Assembly (NCBI RefSeq): GCF_012849555.1
Contig: NZ_CP051685.1
Span: 3,782,001-3,846,000 of the forward strand
Source of the DNA: Massilia forsythiae
GTDB lineage: Bacteria; Pseudomonadota; Gammaproteobacteria; Burkholderiales; Burkholderiaceae_D
Direction of reading: 5' to 3'
Length of the DNA: 64,000 nucleotides
In this document: one piece after another, positions 17,539 to 27,054 of the stretch
Layout: every line of letters starts with the position of its first letter
Position numbering within the stretch: position 1 is the first letter of the stretch
The notes under the pieces: model-generated
Databases searched by the model: none
Told to the model about the DNA's origin: nothing
The model's input: the letters and a program-made list of their open reading frames with translations, nothing else
Program-made: the position numbers and the translations under genes

Positions 17539-19386
17539 ATGAAACGACGCCGCCAGTTCCTGATCACCGCGCCGCTCGGCATGCTTGCCGCCGCCGGCGC
17601 CGCCCATGCCCGCCGCCTCCTGCCGCAAGAGGGCACACCCCCGCCCGGCGTGGCGACGCCCGGCGTAGCGACGCCCGGCGCCCCGCCCACCTTCGGCGCC
17701 ACCGAGGGCTTCGGCCCGGCCGTATCGCCGGCCACCTTCGCCGCAGCCGAACGGCTGATGCAGGTGACCCACACCCCGGCGCAGCGCGCGATGATGGCCG
17801 CTTCCTGGCGCGTGTCGCTGTCCTCGACCATGGAGCGGCGCAGCGGCCCGCGCAAGGTGGCGCTGGCGCCGGACGTGGCGCCGGCCACGGTGTGGCGCCC
17901 GGCCTCGATCCCGCCGGCGGCGCAAGACCGGCAAGCGGCCGCGCGCCCGCGCGAGCGCTTCGTGCGCAGCCGCGCGCCCGGCCGGCCGCTGCCGGCGCGC
18001 GACGAGGACATCGCCCACGCGCCGGTGACGCAGCTGGCGCGCTGGATCGAGACGCGCGTCCTCGGCGCCGAGCGCCTGGCGCGCATCTATATCGAGCGCA
18101 TCAAGCGTTTGGACGGCGCGCTGCGCAGCGTGATCACGCTGACCGAAGCGCATGCGCTGCAACGCGCGCGCCAGGCCGACCGCGAGATCGCCGCCGGCCG
18201 GTACCGCGGCCCGCTGCACGGCATCCCGTACGGCGTGAAGGACCTGCTCGACACCGCCGGCATCCGCACCACCTGGGGCGCGGAGTTCTACCGCGACCGG
18301 GTGCCGGCGGCGGATGCTGCGGTGGTGGCCAGGCTGGATGCCGCCGGCGCGGTGCTGGTCGCCAAGCTGAGCCTGGGCGCGCTGGCGCTGAACGACATCT
18401 GGTTCGGCGGCCAGACCATGAATCCGTGGCTGCCGCAGGAAGGCGCCTCGGGTTCCAGCGCCGGCCCGGGCGCGGCCACGGCGGCGGCGCTGGTGGCGTT
18501 CTCGATCGGCAGCGAGACCGGCGGCAGCATCGTCAGCCCGGCCATGCGCTGCGGCGTGACCGGCCTGCGCCCGACCTATGGCCGGGTGCCGCGCACCGGC
18601 GCCATGACGCTGTGCTGGTCGCTCGACAAGCTGGGGCCGATGACGCGCACGGTGGAAGATGCGATGCTGGTGCTGCAGGCGATCTCCGGGCCGGACGCGG
18701 GCGACGCCGCCAGCGTGGCGGCGCCGCTCGGGTTCGACGCCGGCGCCGGGGTGGCGGGATTGAAGGTCGGCTACTTCGCCGGCTGGATGGGCGAGGCGCC
18801 GGCCACCGAGGTCGACCGCGCGGCGCTGGCCACATTGCAGAAGCTGGGCTTGCAGCCGGTGCCGGTGACGCTGCCGGACTGGCCCTACCAGTCGCTGAAC
18901 ACGGTGCTGTTCGCCGAGGCTGCCGCCGCCTTCGAGGACATCACGCTGGACGGCCGCGTCGACCAGCTCAGGGAACAGGTGCCGGACGCCTGGCCCAACC
19001 TGTTCCGCGAGGCGCGCTTCCTGTCGGCGGTGGACTTCGTGCAGGCCGACCGCCTGCGGCGCAAGGTGGCGCTGGAGATGGCGCGCATCTTCCGCTCGGT
19101 CGACCTGCTGCTGGTGCCGTCGCTGCGCGACGAGATGCTGACCATTTCGAACCACACCGGCCATCCGTCGCTGACGCTGCGCACCGGTTCGGTCGAGGTG
19201 GCGCAGGCGCGCAGCGACTGGGCGCCCGATCCGGCGCGGCCGCTGCCGACGTTCGCGCCGCCGCGCCGCGTGCCGCACGGCGTGACCCTGATCGGGCGCC
19301 TGTTCGACGAAGGCACGCTGGGCGCGGTCGGCATGGCGCTGGAACGCGCGGCCGGGGTGGCGGCGGAGCGTCCTCCCGGCTTTTGA
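17539..19386 (+). CDS. Amidase-signature hydrolase with Tat signal peptide
   Basis: 615 aa. Twin-arginine signal KRRRQFLI followed by a hydrophobic stretch, then a Pro/Gly-rich linker with a 15-bp tandem repeat encoding GVATP twice (about 37-46). The amidase-signature triad is present: Lys234 (YGVKDLLD), cis-Ser306 region (GASGSSAGPG) and Ser330 (GSETGGSIVSPA). Family members hydrolyse amides, nitrile-derived amides or amino-acid amides; the substrate is not predictable. The Tat signal implies export as a folded protein, unusual compared with cytoplasmic GatA. It is not GatA, since no gatB/gatC are nearby. Confidence 0.9.
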   Translation: MKRRRQFLITAPLGMLAAAGAAHARRLLPQEGTPPPGVATPGVATPGAPPTFGATEGFGPAVSPATFAAAERLMQVTHTPAQRAMMAASWRVSLSSTMERRSGPRKVALAPDVAPATVWRPASIPPAAQDRQAAARPRERFVRSRAPGRPLPARDEDIAHAPVTQLARWIETRVLGAERLARIYIERIKRLDGALRSVITLTEAHALQRARQADREIAAGRYRGPLHGIPYGVKDLLDTAGIRTTWGAEFYRDRVPAADAAVVARLDAAGAVLVAKLSLGALALNDIWFGGQTMNPWLPQEGASGSSAGPGAATAAALVAFSIGSETGGSIVSPAMRCGVTGLRPTYGRVPRTGAMTLCWSLDKLGPMTRTVEDAMLVLQAISGPDAGDAASVAAPLGFDAGAGVAGLKVGYFAGWMGEAPATEVDRAALATLQKLGLQPVPVTLPDWPYQSLNTVLFAEAAAAFEDITLDGRVDQLREQVPDAWPNLFREARFLSAVDFVQADRLRRKVALEMARIFRSVDLLLVPSLRDEMLTISNHTGHPSLTLRTGSVEVAQARSDWAPDPARPLPTFAPPRRVPHGVTLIGRLFDEGTLGAVGMALERAAGVAAERPPGF

Positions 19387-19425
19387 GGCTGCGGCGCGCA
19401 CCGTACGGCGGCGCCGGCGCACTGG

Positions 19426-20646
19426 TCAGGCGGGCGCGCTGCGCAGGGCAGGGTAGGCGGGCAGGTCGACCTCGTCGGCCCGGCCGGCCACCGCTTTGGC
19501 GACCAGGGTGCGCAGGCCGGGCAGGCTGGCCAGGTGCAGCAGCGCCGACTGCAGGTGCACGCCCAGCCGGCTGTGCGGCTGCGCCAGGCGCGGTCCGAAC
19601 TTGGGCACGTCCTGCCCCTTTTCGGCAAACGGGCGCATGATGCGCTCGTAGGCGGCCAGCGCCGCCCCGATATCGGCATCGCCGCCGCCGTCGCGGCCGC
19701 ACAGTTCGCCGGCCAGCACGTAGGCGCCGATGAGCGACAGGCTTGCGCCCACGCCGCCCAGCGGCGTGGTGCACCAGGCGGCGTCGCCGGCCAGGGCGAC
19801 GCGCCCGTTCGACCAGCGCTCCATCTTGACCTGCCGGAGCACGTCGAAATAGAAGTCGTCGGCCCGTTCCATGCCCTCGAGCACGCGCGCGGTTTCCCAG
19901 CCGGCGCCAGTAAAATGCTCGCGTAAAAAGGCCTTCTGCCGCGCCGGTTCCAGCCCTTCGTTGCCCTGCGCCGGTCCCTGCAGGGTCAGCACGGCGCGCG
20001 TGCTGCCCTTGCGGTCCGGACGCAGGAACACGCTGCGCCCGCCCGGCGCGGTGTACCAGCGCGCCATGTCGCCGTCGCCGGCGCCTTTCGGGATCGTGAA
20101 GTAACCCATGGTGACGTCCAGCCAGCGCGGCGCGTTCTCGCCGGGGAACACGCGTTCGCGCGTGCTGGAGCCGACGCCTTCGGCCACCAGCACCAGGTCG
20201 TAGTCTGCCTGCGCGCCGCTGTCGAAGCGCACGCGCGCGCCGGCATCGGTGGTCTCGACGCCGTCGATCGCATCGCCGAAACGGTAGCGCGCGTGGGCGC
20301 GGGCGCCGTCGTACAGCAGGCGCGCCAGGTCGCCGCGCAGGATTTCCAGTTCCGCCGTGAAGGCGTCGCCGCCGAGTTCCTCGAGCGGGAATTCCGCCAC
20401 CGTGGCGCCGTCCTGGTCGACGAAGCGCACGCCGCTTTCGCCGGTGCCGTTATCCTGTACCGCCTGCAGCAGGCCCATGCGCTCCAGCACGGTGCGCGCC
20501 GCGCCGCGCACGTCGACGTTCTGGCCGCCGTCGCGGAACGCCGGGGCGCGCTCCACCACCGTCACGTCGAAGCCGTTGCGGCCCAGCCACCAGGCCAGGG
20601 CATTGCCGGCGATGCTGGCGCCGGTGATGAGAACATGTCGGACCAT
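19426..20646 (-). CDS. FAD-dependent monooxygenase (PHBH/TetX-like class A)
   Basis: 406 aa. Dinucleotide-binding motif GASIAG (9-14) in a Rossmann strand VLITGASIAGNALAWWLG, a DG motif region (DLVLVAEGVGSSTRE), and the second FAD motif GDAAWCTTPLGGVGASLSLI. The arrangement is that of single-component aromatic or antibiotic hydroxylases. Substrate unknown. The ATG at 20646 has AAAGGAGA 5 nt upstream. It is convergent with the amidase, and is preceded by the DUF6622-like gene on the same strand after a 176-bp gap containing GCGCATCGGCGCACCGGCG-type tandem repeats. Confidence 0.88.
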   Translation of the reverse strand: MVRHVLITGASIAGNALAWWLGRNGFDVTVVERAPAFRDGGQNVDVRGAARTVLERMGLLQAVQDNGTGESGVRFVDQDGATVAEFPLEELGGDAFTAELEILRGDLARLLYDGARAHARYRFGDAIDGVETTDAGARVRFDSGAQADYDLVLVAEGVGSSTRERVFPGENAPRWLDVTMGYFTIPKGAGDGDMARWYTAPGGRSVFLRPDRKGSTRAVLTLQGPAQGNEGLEPARQKAFLREHFTGAGWETARVLEGMERADDFYFDVLRQVKMERWSNGRVALAGDAAWCTTPLGGVGASLSLIGAYVLAGELCGRDGGGDADIGAALAAYERIMRPFAEKGQDVPKFGPRLAQPHSRLGVHLQSALLHLASLPGLRTLVAKAVAGRADEVDLPAYPALRSAPA

Positions 20647-20822
20647 CGGTTTCTCCTTTGACGGCACGTCGGAAAACCTGCTGCGCGTTGCCGTGGCGGT
20701 CTGCGATGCGCCGCACCGGCGCATCGGCGCACCGGCGCACCGGCTGTACTGCTCGTGCAGCTGCGCTTCTCGACCACCCCGGCTGCCGCTCGCTACGGTT
20801 TTTCGAGGTGCCTTTTGCCGGA

Positions 20823-21347
20823 CTATAGCACCGGCGTCGCGGCGGCGGCGCAGCCCGCCTGCAGCGCCAGGCAGGATTGCGCATCGCGCGCCATGCGGCC
20901 CAGGAACCAGCCGCTGCAGGCGCCGAGCAACACGCACACCGCCGCAGTGAACGCGACGTCGTGGCGCAGTTGCGGCAGCACGGCGCAGGCCACCGAGGTC
21001 AGGTACTTGGTGAAGAACACCGCCATCATCATCGCCAGCGGCAGGCGGCTGCCGCGCACGCGCACGGTGCCGGGCAGGGCGCCGGCGCCGATGCGCCCGG
21101 CGCTGCCTTTCCACACCGCCGCAGCGGTGGCCGCCGCGCCGCAGGCCCAGGCGGCCAGCGCGATCCCGTCCAGGCCGAATTTCGCCGCGATGTCCTGCAG
21201 CGACAGCGCCAGCATCGCCAGCGGCAGGATGAACAGCTTGCGGGTCGCGATCTCGCGCTCGCGCAGGGCGGCCAGCCCGCGCTGGAGCAAAAAGGCGAGG
21301 ATCGCCCAGACGTAGAGGGGCGTGTGGGTCAGGATCTGGATCAGCAT
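20823..21347 (-). CDS. DUF6622-like integral membrane protein
   Basis: 174 aa, about five membrane helices. The N-terminus ILTHTPLYVWAILAFLLQRG and following REREIATRKLFILPLAMLAL resemble the DUF6622 family of uncharacterised inner-membrane proteins. The ATG at 21347 begins exactly at the conserved segment; longer starts add a polar Arg-rich leader. Function unknown. It is divergent from phzF, 180 bp away. Confidence 0.7.
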   Translation of the reverse strand: MLIQILTHTPLYVWAILAFLLQRGLAALREREIATRKLFILPLAMLALSLQDIAAKFGLDGIALAAWACGAAATAAAVWKGSAGRIGAGALPGTVRVRGSRLPLAMMMAVFFTKYLTSVACAVLPQLRHDVAFTAAVCVLLGACSGWFLGRMARDAQSCLALQAGCAAAATPVL

Positions 21348-21527
21348 GGCGGGCTCCGCAAGTGGGTTGGGTTGGACGCCACTATGCCAGCGGACCGGCG
21401 CGGCGCGGCGGCCGTGCGACGAACGGCGCACGTGCGGCGCGAAATGCCGCCTGGCGGCGCGAAATGCAGCGGCGCGCTGTGCAAGACTCTATGATGGCGT
21501 TTCCTATCACCGATTCCGGAGCCTGCC

Positions 21528-22445
21528 TTGACCCGTCCCGATCCAACCCACGCCGACCCGTCCGCCTGCCCGCCCGCCGGCGCGCCGGACGCTTCCTCGA
21601 TCCTGCGCATCGCCGCCTTTTCCGACGGCGCGCGCGGCGGCAATCCGGCCGGCGTCTGGATCGGCGCCGCCTTGCCGCCGGCAGCCGACATGCAGCGCCT
21701 GGCGCACGACATCGGTTACTCGGAAACCGCGTTCGCGGCGCCGCTGCCGGGCGCGCAAGGGGTGGACGGCGGCTGGCGCGTGCGCTACTTTTCGCCGGAG
21801 TGCGAAGTGCCGTTCTGCGGCCACGCCACCATCGCGCTGGGCGCCGCGCTGGCGGCGGCGCACGGCGACGGCGTGTATGCGCTGACGCTGAACGCGGCGG
21901 CGATCACGGTCGAAGGGCGGCGCGCGGACGATGGCCTGGTGACGGCGGCGCTGCAGTCGCCGCCCACCTGGAGCCGGCCGGCCGACGCGGCGCTGGTGCA
22001 ACAGGCGCTGGCGCTGTTCGGCTACGCGCCCGACGACCTCGATGCGCGCATCCCGCCCGGCCTGGCGCATGCGGGCGCCGACCACCTGGTGCTGGCGCTG
22101 GCGCGCCGCGACACGCTGGCCGCCATGCGCTACGAACTGGCGGCGGGACGGGCGCTGATGCTGGCGCACGGCCTCACCACCATCGTGCTGGCCTGGGCCG
22201 AGGACGAACGCACCTTCCACACCCGCAATCCGTTCGCCGTGGGCGGCGTGCTGGAAGACCCGGCCACCGGCGCCGGCACCGCCGCATTGGCCGGCTACCT
22301 GCGCGACATCGGCTGGCCGCACGGCGGCGCCATCGATGTGATCCAGGGCGAGGACATGGGCATGCGCTCGCTGCTGCATGCCGATATCGGCGCCGTCCAG
22401 GGTACGTCGATCCGGGTCGGCGGCAGCGCTCGTTCATTATCTTAA
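21528..22445 (+). CDS. PhzF-family isomerase/epimerase
   Basis: 305 aa. Diaminopimelate-epimerase-like double hot-dog fold. Catalytic Glu66 lies in DIGYSETAFA; FFCGHATI-type motif appears as VPFCGHATIALG, and the C-terminal half has NPFAVGGVLEDPATGAG. PhzF proteins catalyse proton-shift isomerisations such as the DHHA step of phenazine synthesis, but most homologues outside phz clusters, like this one, have unknown substrates. No other phenazine genes are present. TTG start at 21528 with GGAG about 8 nt upstream, and an extra Pro/Ala-rich leader of about 24 residues. Confidence 0.88.
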   Translation: MTRPDPTHADPSACPPAGAPDASSILRIAAFSDGARGGNPAGVWIGAALPPAADMQRLAHDIGYSETAFAAPLPGAQGVDGGWRVRYFSPECEVPFCGHATIALGAALAAAHGDGVYALTLNAAAITVEGRRADDGLVTAALQSPPTWSRPADAALVQQALALFGYAPDDLDARIPPGLAHAGADHLVLALARRDTLAAMRYELAAGRALMLAHGLTTIVLAWAEDERTFHTRNPFAVGGVLEDPATGAGTAALAGYLRDIGWPHGGAIDVIQGEDMGMRSLLHADIGAVQGTSIRVGGSARSLS

Positions 22446-22585
22446 TTGGAATATTTTGAGCCGTAATTTATTGTGAGAAATAGAAGGGGAAAAGCCTTCC
22501 TGTTTGGCATATAAGAACTTTTTCAAAGATTGATAATAATCAAAATGAAATTTTTCTTATAAAAAACCAATCTAGGAGTTGTCCC

Positions 22586-23383
22586 ATGCTGCCCCACAAC
22601 GCAATCGTTTTTCCCAGCTCTATTTCTCCAAATAATCAGGCACCTGCGCGCGTCATGCCTTACCGCACGACGGAGCGCCTGCCATTCACGATCCGCCGCG
22701 TGGACAACCAGGCCGACCTGTGGAAAGCCGTGCGCATGCGCCATGCCGCCTACGACCGCCACGTGCCGCAGTTCGCGTCGCAACTGACGGAACCGGAGTC
22801 CTCCGACTATGGCGACAACAGCGTGGTATTCATCGCCGAATCCAAGCTGGACGGTTCGACCCTGGGCACCGCGCGCATGGAAACCAACCTGTACGGCCCG
22901 CTGCACGTCGAGGAATCGGTGACGCTGCCGGACTGGCTGCGCGGCCGTCCGCTGGCCGAGATGAGCCGCCTGGGCGTGGACAACAGCCGCATCGGGCGGA
23001 TGGTCAAGACCGCGCTGCTCAAGGCCGGCGTGCTGTATTGCCAGGACAACGGCATCGATTGGGCGCTGGCGACCGGGCGCGCGCCGATCGACCGCCAGTA
23101 CGAGCAGCTGACCTTCGTCGACGTCTTTCCGGAACTGGGCTTCGTGCCGCTGCGTCACGTCGGCAACATGCCGCACCGGGTCATGGCCTTCGACATCACC
23201 ACCATCGAACAGCGCTGGACCGCGGCCGCGCATCCGCTGCTGAACTTCTTCTGCCACATCCGGCATCCCGACATCGACGTCGGCGGCAAGGCGGGCGTGT
23301 CGCGGCCGGTGGCGGCCGGCAGTGCCGCGATGGGCGTGGCGGGCGCGGCGGACGTGTCCGAAATGTACCAATTAGTTGCCTGA
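22586..23383 (+). CDS. N-acyl amino acid synthase, FeeM-like (GNAT/autoinducer-synthase fold)
   Basis: 265 aa. The core resembles FeeM and the exosortase-associated acyltransferases: IRRVDNQADLWKAVRMRHAA, then ADYG-type motif SSDYGDNSVVFIAE, GTARMETN, LAEMSRLGVDNS and a C-terminal ELGFVPLRHVGNMPHRVMAF. FeeM transfers long acyl chains from acyl-carrier protein to an amino acid such as tyrosine. The ATG at 22586 has TAGGAG upstream. The preceding 140 bp are strikingly AT-rich against the surroundings and probably hold the promoter, though no clean -35/-10 pair is visible. It is followed 109 bp later by a membrane GGDEF-EAL gene on the same strand. Confidence 0.8.
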   Translation: MLPHNAIVFPSSISPNNQAPARVMPYRTTERLPFTIRRVDNQADLWKAVRMRHAAYDRHVPQFASQLTEPESSDYGDNSVVFIAESKLDGSTLGTARMETNLYGPLHVEESVTLPDWLRGRPLAEMSRLGVDNSRIGRMVKTALLKAGVLYCQDNGIDWALATGRAPIDRQYEQLTFVDVFPELGFVPLRHVGNMPHRVMAFDITTIEQRWTAAAHPLLNFFCHIRHPDIDVGGKAGVSRPVAAGSAAMGVAGAADVSEMYQLVA

Positions 23384-23492
23384 GAGTTGCTTGAACGAAT
23401 AATTACGATGACTGCATGACGCTAACCATGTATCCTTGCGGAAATAAATTTGCGGCTGCCTGCGCGGTCGCAACACCCGAGTTTCGCCATGG

Positions 23493-26477
23493 ATGCACAT
23501 GCTTCATAACCCGACCGGCAACCGGAAACTGCCCGCGTTCGTGCAGTCGGCCGTCGACCTGGTGTTCCGGTCCTTTGCCTATTACCTGATTCCGCTGGCG
23601 ATCGGCGTGGTGTCGTTGATCGCCCTGTCTTGCTGGGACAACCAGTACATGGCGCGCCCCAGCGACCCGCTGGCGGTGCGCGTGTTCCAGGAGCCGGCCA
23701 CGCCGGCCACGCCCATGACCCCGGCGCTGGCGGCGGCCCGGCTGCGCGAGGGTGCGACCGTCGACTGGTTCGATACCCACCTGTCCGAGGCGCCGGTGTG
23801 GTTCAGCTTCGCCACGCGCGCGCCGCAAGCGGACGCCGGCGCCGCCCAGGGGGACAGCCTGATCGAATTTCCCTCGCGCCATGCGCTGGATATCGCCTGC
23901 TGGGACGCGGCCTCGCTGCAGCCGCTCGGATCCGCCAGCCGCTCGCGTGCCGACGGCGCCATCGCCATCGCCAAGGCCGGATTTGCCCTGACCCCGAATG
24001 CCTGGCCGGCGCGCGTGCTGTGCCGCGGCCGCTTTGCCGGTCCGGCGCGCCTGAGCGTGGTGCAGTGGCAGAAGAGCCAGTTCGAACTGTCGCTGCAGGA
24101 TTACCATCGCAAGTCCGGCCTGCTCGACGGCGGCATGATCGTGCTGGCGCTGTTCGTGCTGCTCACCGCGGCCATCAACCGCCAGCCGCTGTACGTGCTG
24201 TTCGCCGGCTGGCTGATCCTGAACCTGCGCATCGGCGGCCTGTCGACCGGCTGGGACATCCAGTGGCTGGGCATGGTGGTGCCGCCGCAGTGGCTGCTCA
24301 AGGGGCGTCCGCTGACCATCGCCCTGTACGGTATCTCGACGCTGACGCTGTACCAGGCGCTGTTCCGCGAAGAGCTGGCCAGGACCCGCTTCCTGGTGCC
24401 GATGCGCATCACCCAGTGGTGCTGCGTGCCGCTGCTGGCCGGCGCCGTGGTGCTGCCCTACGGCGTGTTCCTGCCGCTGCTGTGGGCCATCATGATCTTC
24501 GGCTTTTCGCTGATGACGGTCGGCCTGGTCGCCATCATCGTGCGCTCGCGCACGCGGGTGGCGGCTTGGTTCGCGGCCTCGTTCGCCATGACCTACGTGG
24601 CCTCGCTGGCCGAGGTGATCTCGGCGGCGTTCGGCATGCACCAGGTGCTCGGCGTGATCAACAGCGTCACCGCCGCGCTGGCGTCGAGCCTGCTGGCGGC
24701 GCTGGCGGTGGCCGAGCAGATGCGCATGGAAACCGAGAAGCGCCTCGAAGCCCAGCAAAAGCTGGAGCACGCCTACGAGGCGATGCCGGTCGGCCTCTTC
24801 ACGCTGGACATGCAGGGCCGCTTCCTCAGCGCCAACCCGGCCATGCTCAAGATGCTGCGCATCGAGCAGATCCTGCCGCAACGCACCGCTTGGAAGCAGT
24901 TCTTCGCCGGGAGCGCCTGGCAGGAACTGGTGGAACGCGTGCATTCCCAGAGCGACGCCGAACTGGAAGTCGCCAGCCGCGACGACACCCAGCGCTTCAT
25001 GGTCAGCGCCACGCTGGCGCGCGGCCGCATCGAGGCGGTGCTGCAGGACGTCACGGAAAGGCACAAGGCCACGCAGCAGCTGCGCTTCCTGGCCGACAAC
25101 GATCCGCTGACCAAGGTGTTCAACCGGCGCGGCATCGAAAAGATGTTCGAGGACACCACGCGCCCGCAAGCCGACCGGCGGCCGCTGTCGCTGGCCTACA
25201 TCGACCTCGACCGCTTCAAGCTGATCAACGACCTGTTCGGCCACGCCGCCGGCGACGAAGTGCTCAGGCAGGTGTGCGAGCGCATCGGGTCGATGCTGGG
25301 CGGCGGCCAGCGCGTCGGCCGCGTCGGCGGCGACGAATTCGTCATCGTCATGCCGGACACCGCGATCCCGATGGCGACGCTGGTCTGCCGCGGCATCGTC
25401 GACCGCATCGGCGGCACCCCGTACCGGGTCGGCGACAAGGCCTTCCACGTGCGCGGCTCGATCGGCCTGATCGAAGTGGCGCCGGGCATGGCGATGAAGG
25501 ACGCCGTGTCGACCGCCGACCGCGCCTGCCGCGAAGCCAAGGACGGCCACAACGACGGGCTGGTGGTCTACGAGAGCGGATCGAAGGCGTTCCAGGAGCG
25601 CGAGAACGAACTGGACATGGTGGCGCGCCTGTCCGGCCCCGACGCCACCGAGGGCATGTTCCTGGAGATGCAGCCGATCATGTCGCTGCATTCACCCTAC
25701 GAATCGCTGAATTTCGAGGTGCTGCTGCGCATGCGCGACGCCGACGGCCGCACGCTGCCGGCCGGCCCGCTGATCGGCGCGGCCGAGAAGAGCGGGCGCG
25801 CCGGCGTGATCGACCGCTGGGTGCTGTCCACCACGCTCGGCTGGATCGAGGAGCACGGCGCCACGCTGGCGAATACCCGCTTCGTGTGCATGAACCTGTC
25901 CGGCGCCTCGCTCAACGACGAGCGCTTCGTGCAGGACGCGCTCGACATCCTGGCGCGCCATGCGCACGTGGCCGGGCGCCTGTGCATGGAGATCACCGAG
26001 AGCGTGGCGCTGCACGACCTGGACAACACGCGCCGCTTCATCGACCAGGTGCGCGCCTTTGGCGTCAAGGTGGCGCTGGACGACTTCGGTGCCGGCTACA
26101 CCTCGTTCTCGTACCTGAAGGAATTGCCGGCGGACGTGCTGAAAATCGACGGCAACTTCATCGTCAACATCAATGCCCACCCGGCCAACGTCGCCATCGT
26201 CGAGGCGATCGTCAACCTGGCCGCCAACCTGGGTATGAAGACCATCGCCGAATGGGCCGAGGACGCGGCCACCATCCGCACGCTAGCCGAGATCGGCGTC
26301 GACTACGTGCAGGGCTATGCGATCGCGCGTTCGCAGCCGCCGGAAAAACTGCTGGCGGCGAGCTCGGCGGCCAGCTTCATCAAGGCGGACGACGTGCTGC
26401 AGCTGGTGCGCACGCTGGGCACCGCGGGGGGCGCGCCGATGTTCCCGGACGGGGGACAGCCCTGGGGCCTGCATTGA
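23493..26477 (+). CDS. Membrane-bound PAS-GGDEF-EAL cyclic-di-GMP enzyme
   Basis: 994 aa. A first helix (about 31-50) and a periplasmic domain (about 51-205) precede about seven more helices (about 210-400, the 7TMR-DISM-like layout), then a coiled coil (RMETEKRLEAQQKLEHAYEA), a PAS domain, GGDEF (612-616) and EAL (742-744). The cyclase signature is intact but no RxxD inhibitory site precedes it. The EAL motif reads EVL; other catalytic positions are kept (NLSG, ITES, DDFGAG near 863, LKID, YVQGY), so phosphodiesterase activity is plausible. The periplasmic domain could sense an external ligand. It ends 19 bp before the convergent DUF4124 gene. Confidence 0.92.
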   Translation: MHMLHNPTGNRKLPAFVQSAVDLVFRSFAYYLIPLAIGVVSLIALSCWDNQYMARPSDPLAVRVFQEPATPATPMTPALAAARLREGATVDWFDTHLSEAPVWFSFATRAPQADAGAAQGDSLIEFPSRHALDIACWDAASLQPLGSASRSRADGAIAIAKAGFALTPNAWPARVLCRGRFAGPARLSVVQWQKSQFELSLQDYHRKSGLLDGGMIVLALFVLLTAAINRQPLYVLFAGWLILNLRIGGLSTGWDIQWLGMVVPPQWLLKGRPLTIALYGISTLTLYQALFREELARTRFLVPMRITQWCCVPLLAGAVVLPYGVFLPLLWAIMIFGFSLMTVGLVAIIVRSRTRVAAWFAASFAMTYVASLAEVISAAFGMHQVLGVINSVTAALASSLLAALAVAEQMRMETEKRLEAQQKLEHAYEAMPVGLFTLDMQGRFLSANPAMLKMLRIEQILPQRTAWKQFFAGSAWQELVERVHSQSDAELEVASRDDTQRFMVSATLARGRIEAVLQDVTERHKATQQLRFLADNDPLTKVFNRRGIEKMFEDTTRPQADRRPLSLAYIDLDRFKLINDLFGHAAGDEVLRQVCERIGSMLGGGQRVGRVGGDEFVIVMPDTAIPMATLVCRGIVDRIGGTPYRVGDKAFHVRGSIGLIEVAPGMAMKDAVSTADRACREAKDGHNDGLVVYESGSKAFQERENELDMVARLSGPDATEGMFLEMQPIMSLHSPYESLNFEVLLRMRDADGRTLPAGPLIGAAEKSGRAGVIDRWVLSTTLGWIEEHGATLANTRFVCMNLSGASLNDERFVQDALDILARHAHVAGRLCMEITESVALHDLDNTRRFIDQVRAFGVKVALDDFGAGYTSFSYLKELPADVLKIDGNFIVNINAHPANVAIVEAIVNLAANLGMKTIAEWAEDAATIRTLAEIGVDYVQGYAIARSQPPEKLLAASSAASFIKADDVLQLVRTLGTAGGAPMFPDGGQPWGLH

Positions 26478-26495
26478 TCCACTGCTGACGAACGC

Positions 26496-26930
26496 TCAGT
26501 TCAGGCCGGCCAGGCTGGTGCGGGTGCTTTCCTGCAGCATCAGGGTGCGGCGCGCCGCCTTCAGGGTGGCGATGTCGCCGGCCAGCGGCGCCGGTTGCGC
26601 AGCGGCCGGACGCTGCCAGGCGGCGTGGCGCAGCTCGGCGGCAGGCAGCACGTAGCGCTGCGCCGGCGGCTGGGCGCGCGCCGTATCCGGCGGCGCGCCT
26701 GGTTGCCCGGTTTGCTGCGCGGTTTGCTGTTCCTGCGTTTGCGCGCCGGCGGAGGCCTGGGTGTCGCGGCTCAGCGTCACGGCGGCGTCGCCGGCCGGGC
26801 AGGGCTGGTCGGTGAGGGTGACGTGGCCATCCGCGGCCACGCACTTGACGATGTCGGTGCCGGCCACGGCGGCCGGTCCGGTGAATACCACGGCGGCGAT
26901 CATGGCCAGCAGGCTGGTGGGACGCTTCAT
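26496..26930 (-). CDS. DUF4124-domain secreted protein
   Basis: 144 aa. Signal peptide (LLAMIAAVVFTGPAAVAG) followed by a DUF4124-type segment with two Cys, KCVAADGHVTLTDQPCPAG, then a Gln/Pro/Ala-rich tail. DUF4124 modules are small Cys-paired periplasmic domains of unknown function common in Betaproteobacteria and Gammaproteobacteria. It is alone, between the GGDEF-EAL gene and envZ. The 124 bp upstream of it hold nothing recognisable. Confidence 0.8.
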   Translation of the reverse strand: MKRPTSLLAMIAAVVFTGPAAVAGTDIVKCVAADGHVTLTDQPCPAGDAAVTLSRDTQASAGAQTQEQQTAQQTGQPGAPPDTARAQPPAQRYVLPAAELRHAAWQRPAAAQPAPLAGDIATLKAARRTLMLQESTRTSLAGLN

Positions 26931-27054
26931 GGCGTACTCCGATGCTTTGTTATCTTAATTGCATCGTGCGCCTCGCAGGTGCCGCCGGTCTGTTCGCTGT
27001 CTCACCCAGTGCGAATGCGCCAGCGCCTTCGGTTTCGTCGAAACGCGGCCGGCG

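Noticed and set aside
17636..17690. Possible tandem-repeat element in the amidase gene
   Set aside because: It is an in-frame GVATP linker repeat within the coding sequence, not an intergenic or mobile element.
21528..22445. Phenazine biosynthesis cluster suggested by PhzF
   Set aside because: No other phz genes are nearby; stand-alone PhzF homologues are common.
23985..24000. 16-mer GCCCTGACCCCGAATG identical to 1515-1530
   Set aside because: It lies inside the GGDEF-EAL gene in common codons (ALTPN) without a second unit or palindrome, so chance is sufficient.
23403..25691. 762-codon antisense frame under the GGDEF-EAL gene
   Set aside because: Low-complexity Gln/Arg/His product typical of high-GC shadow frames.
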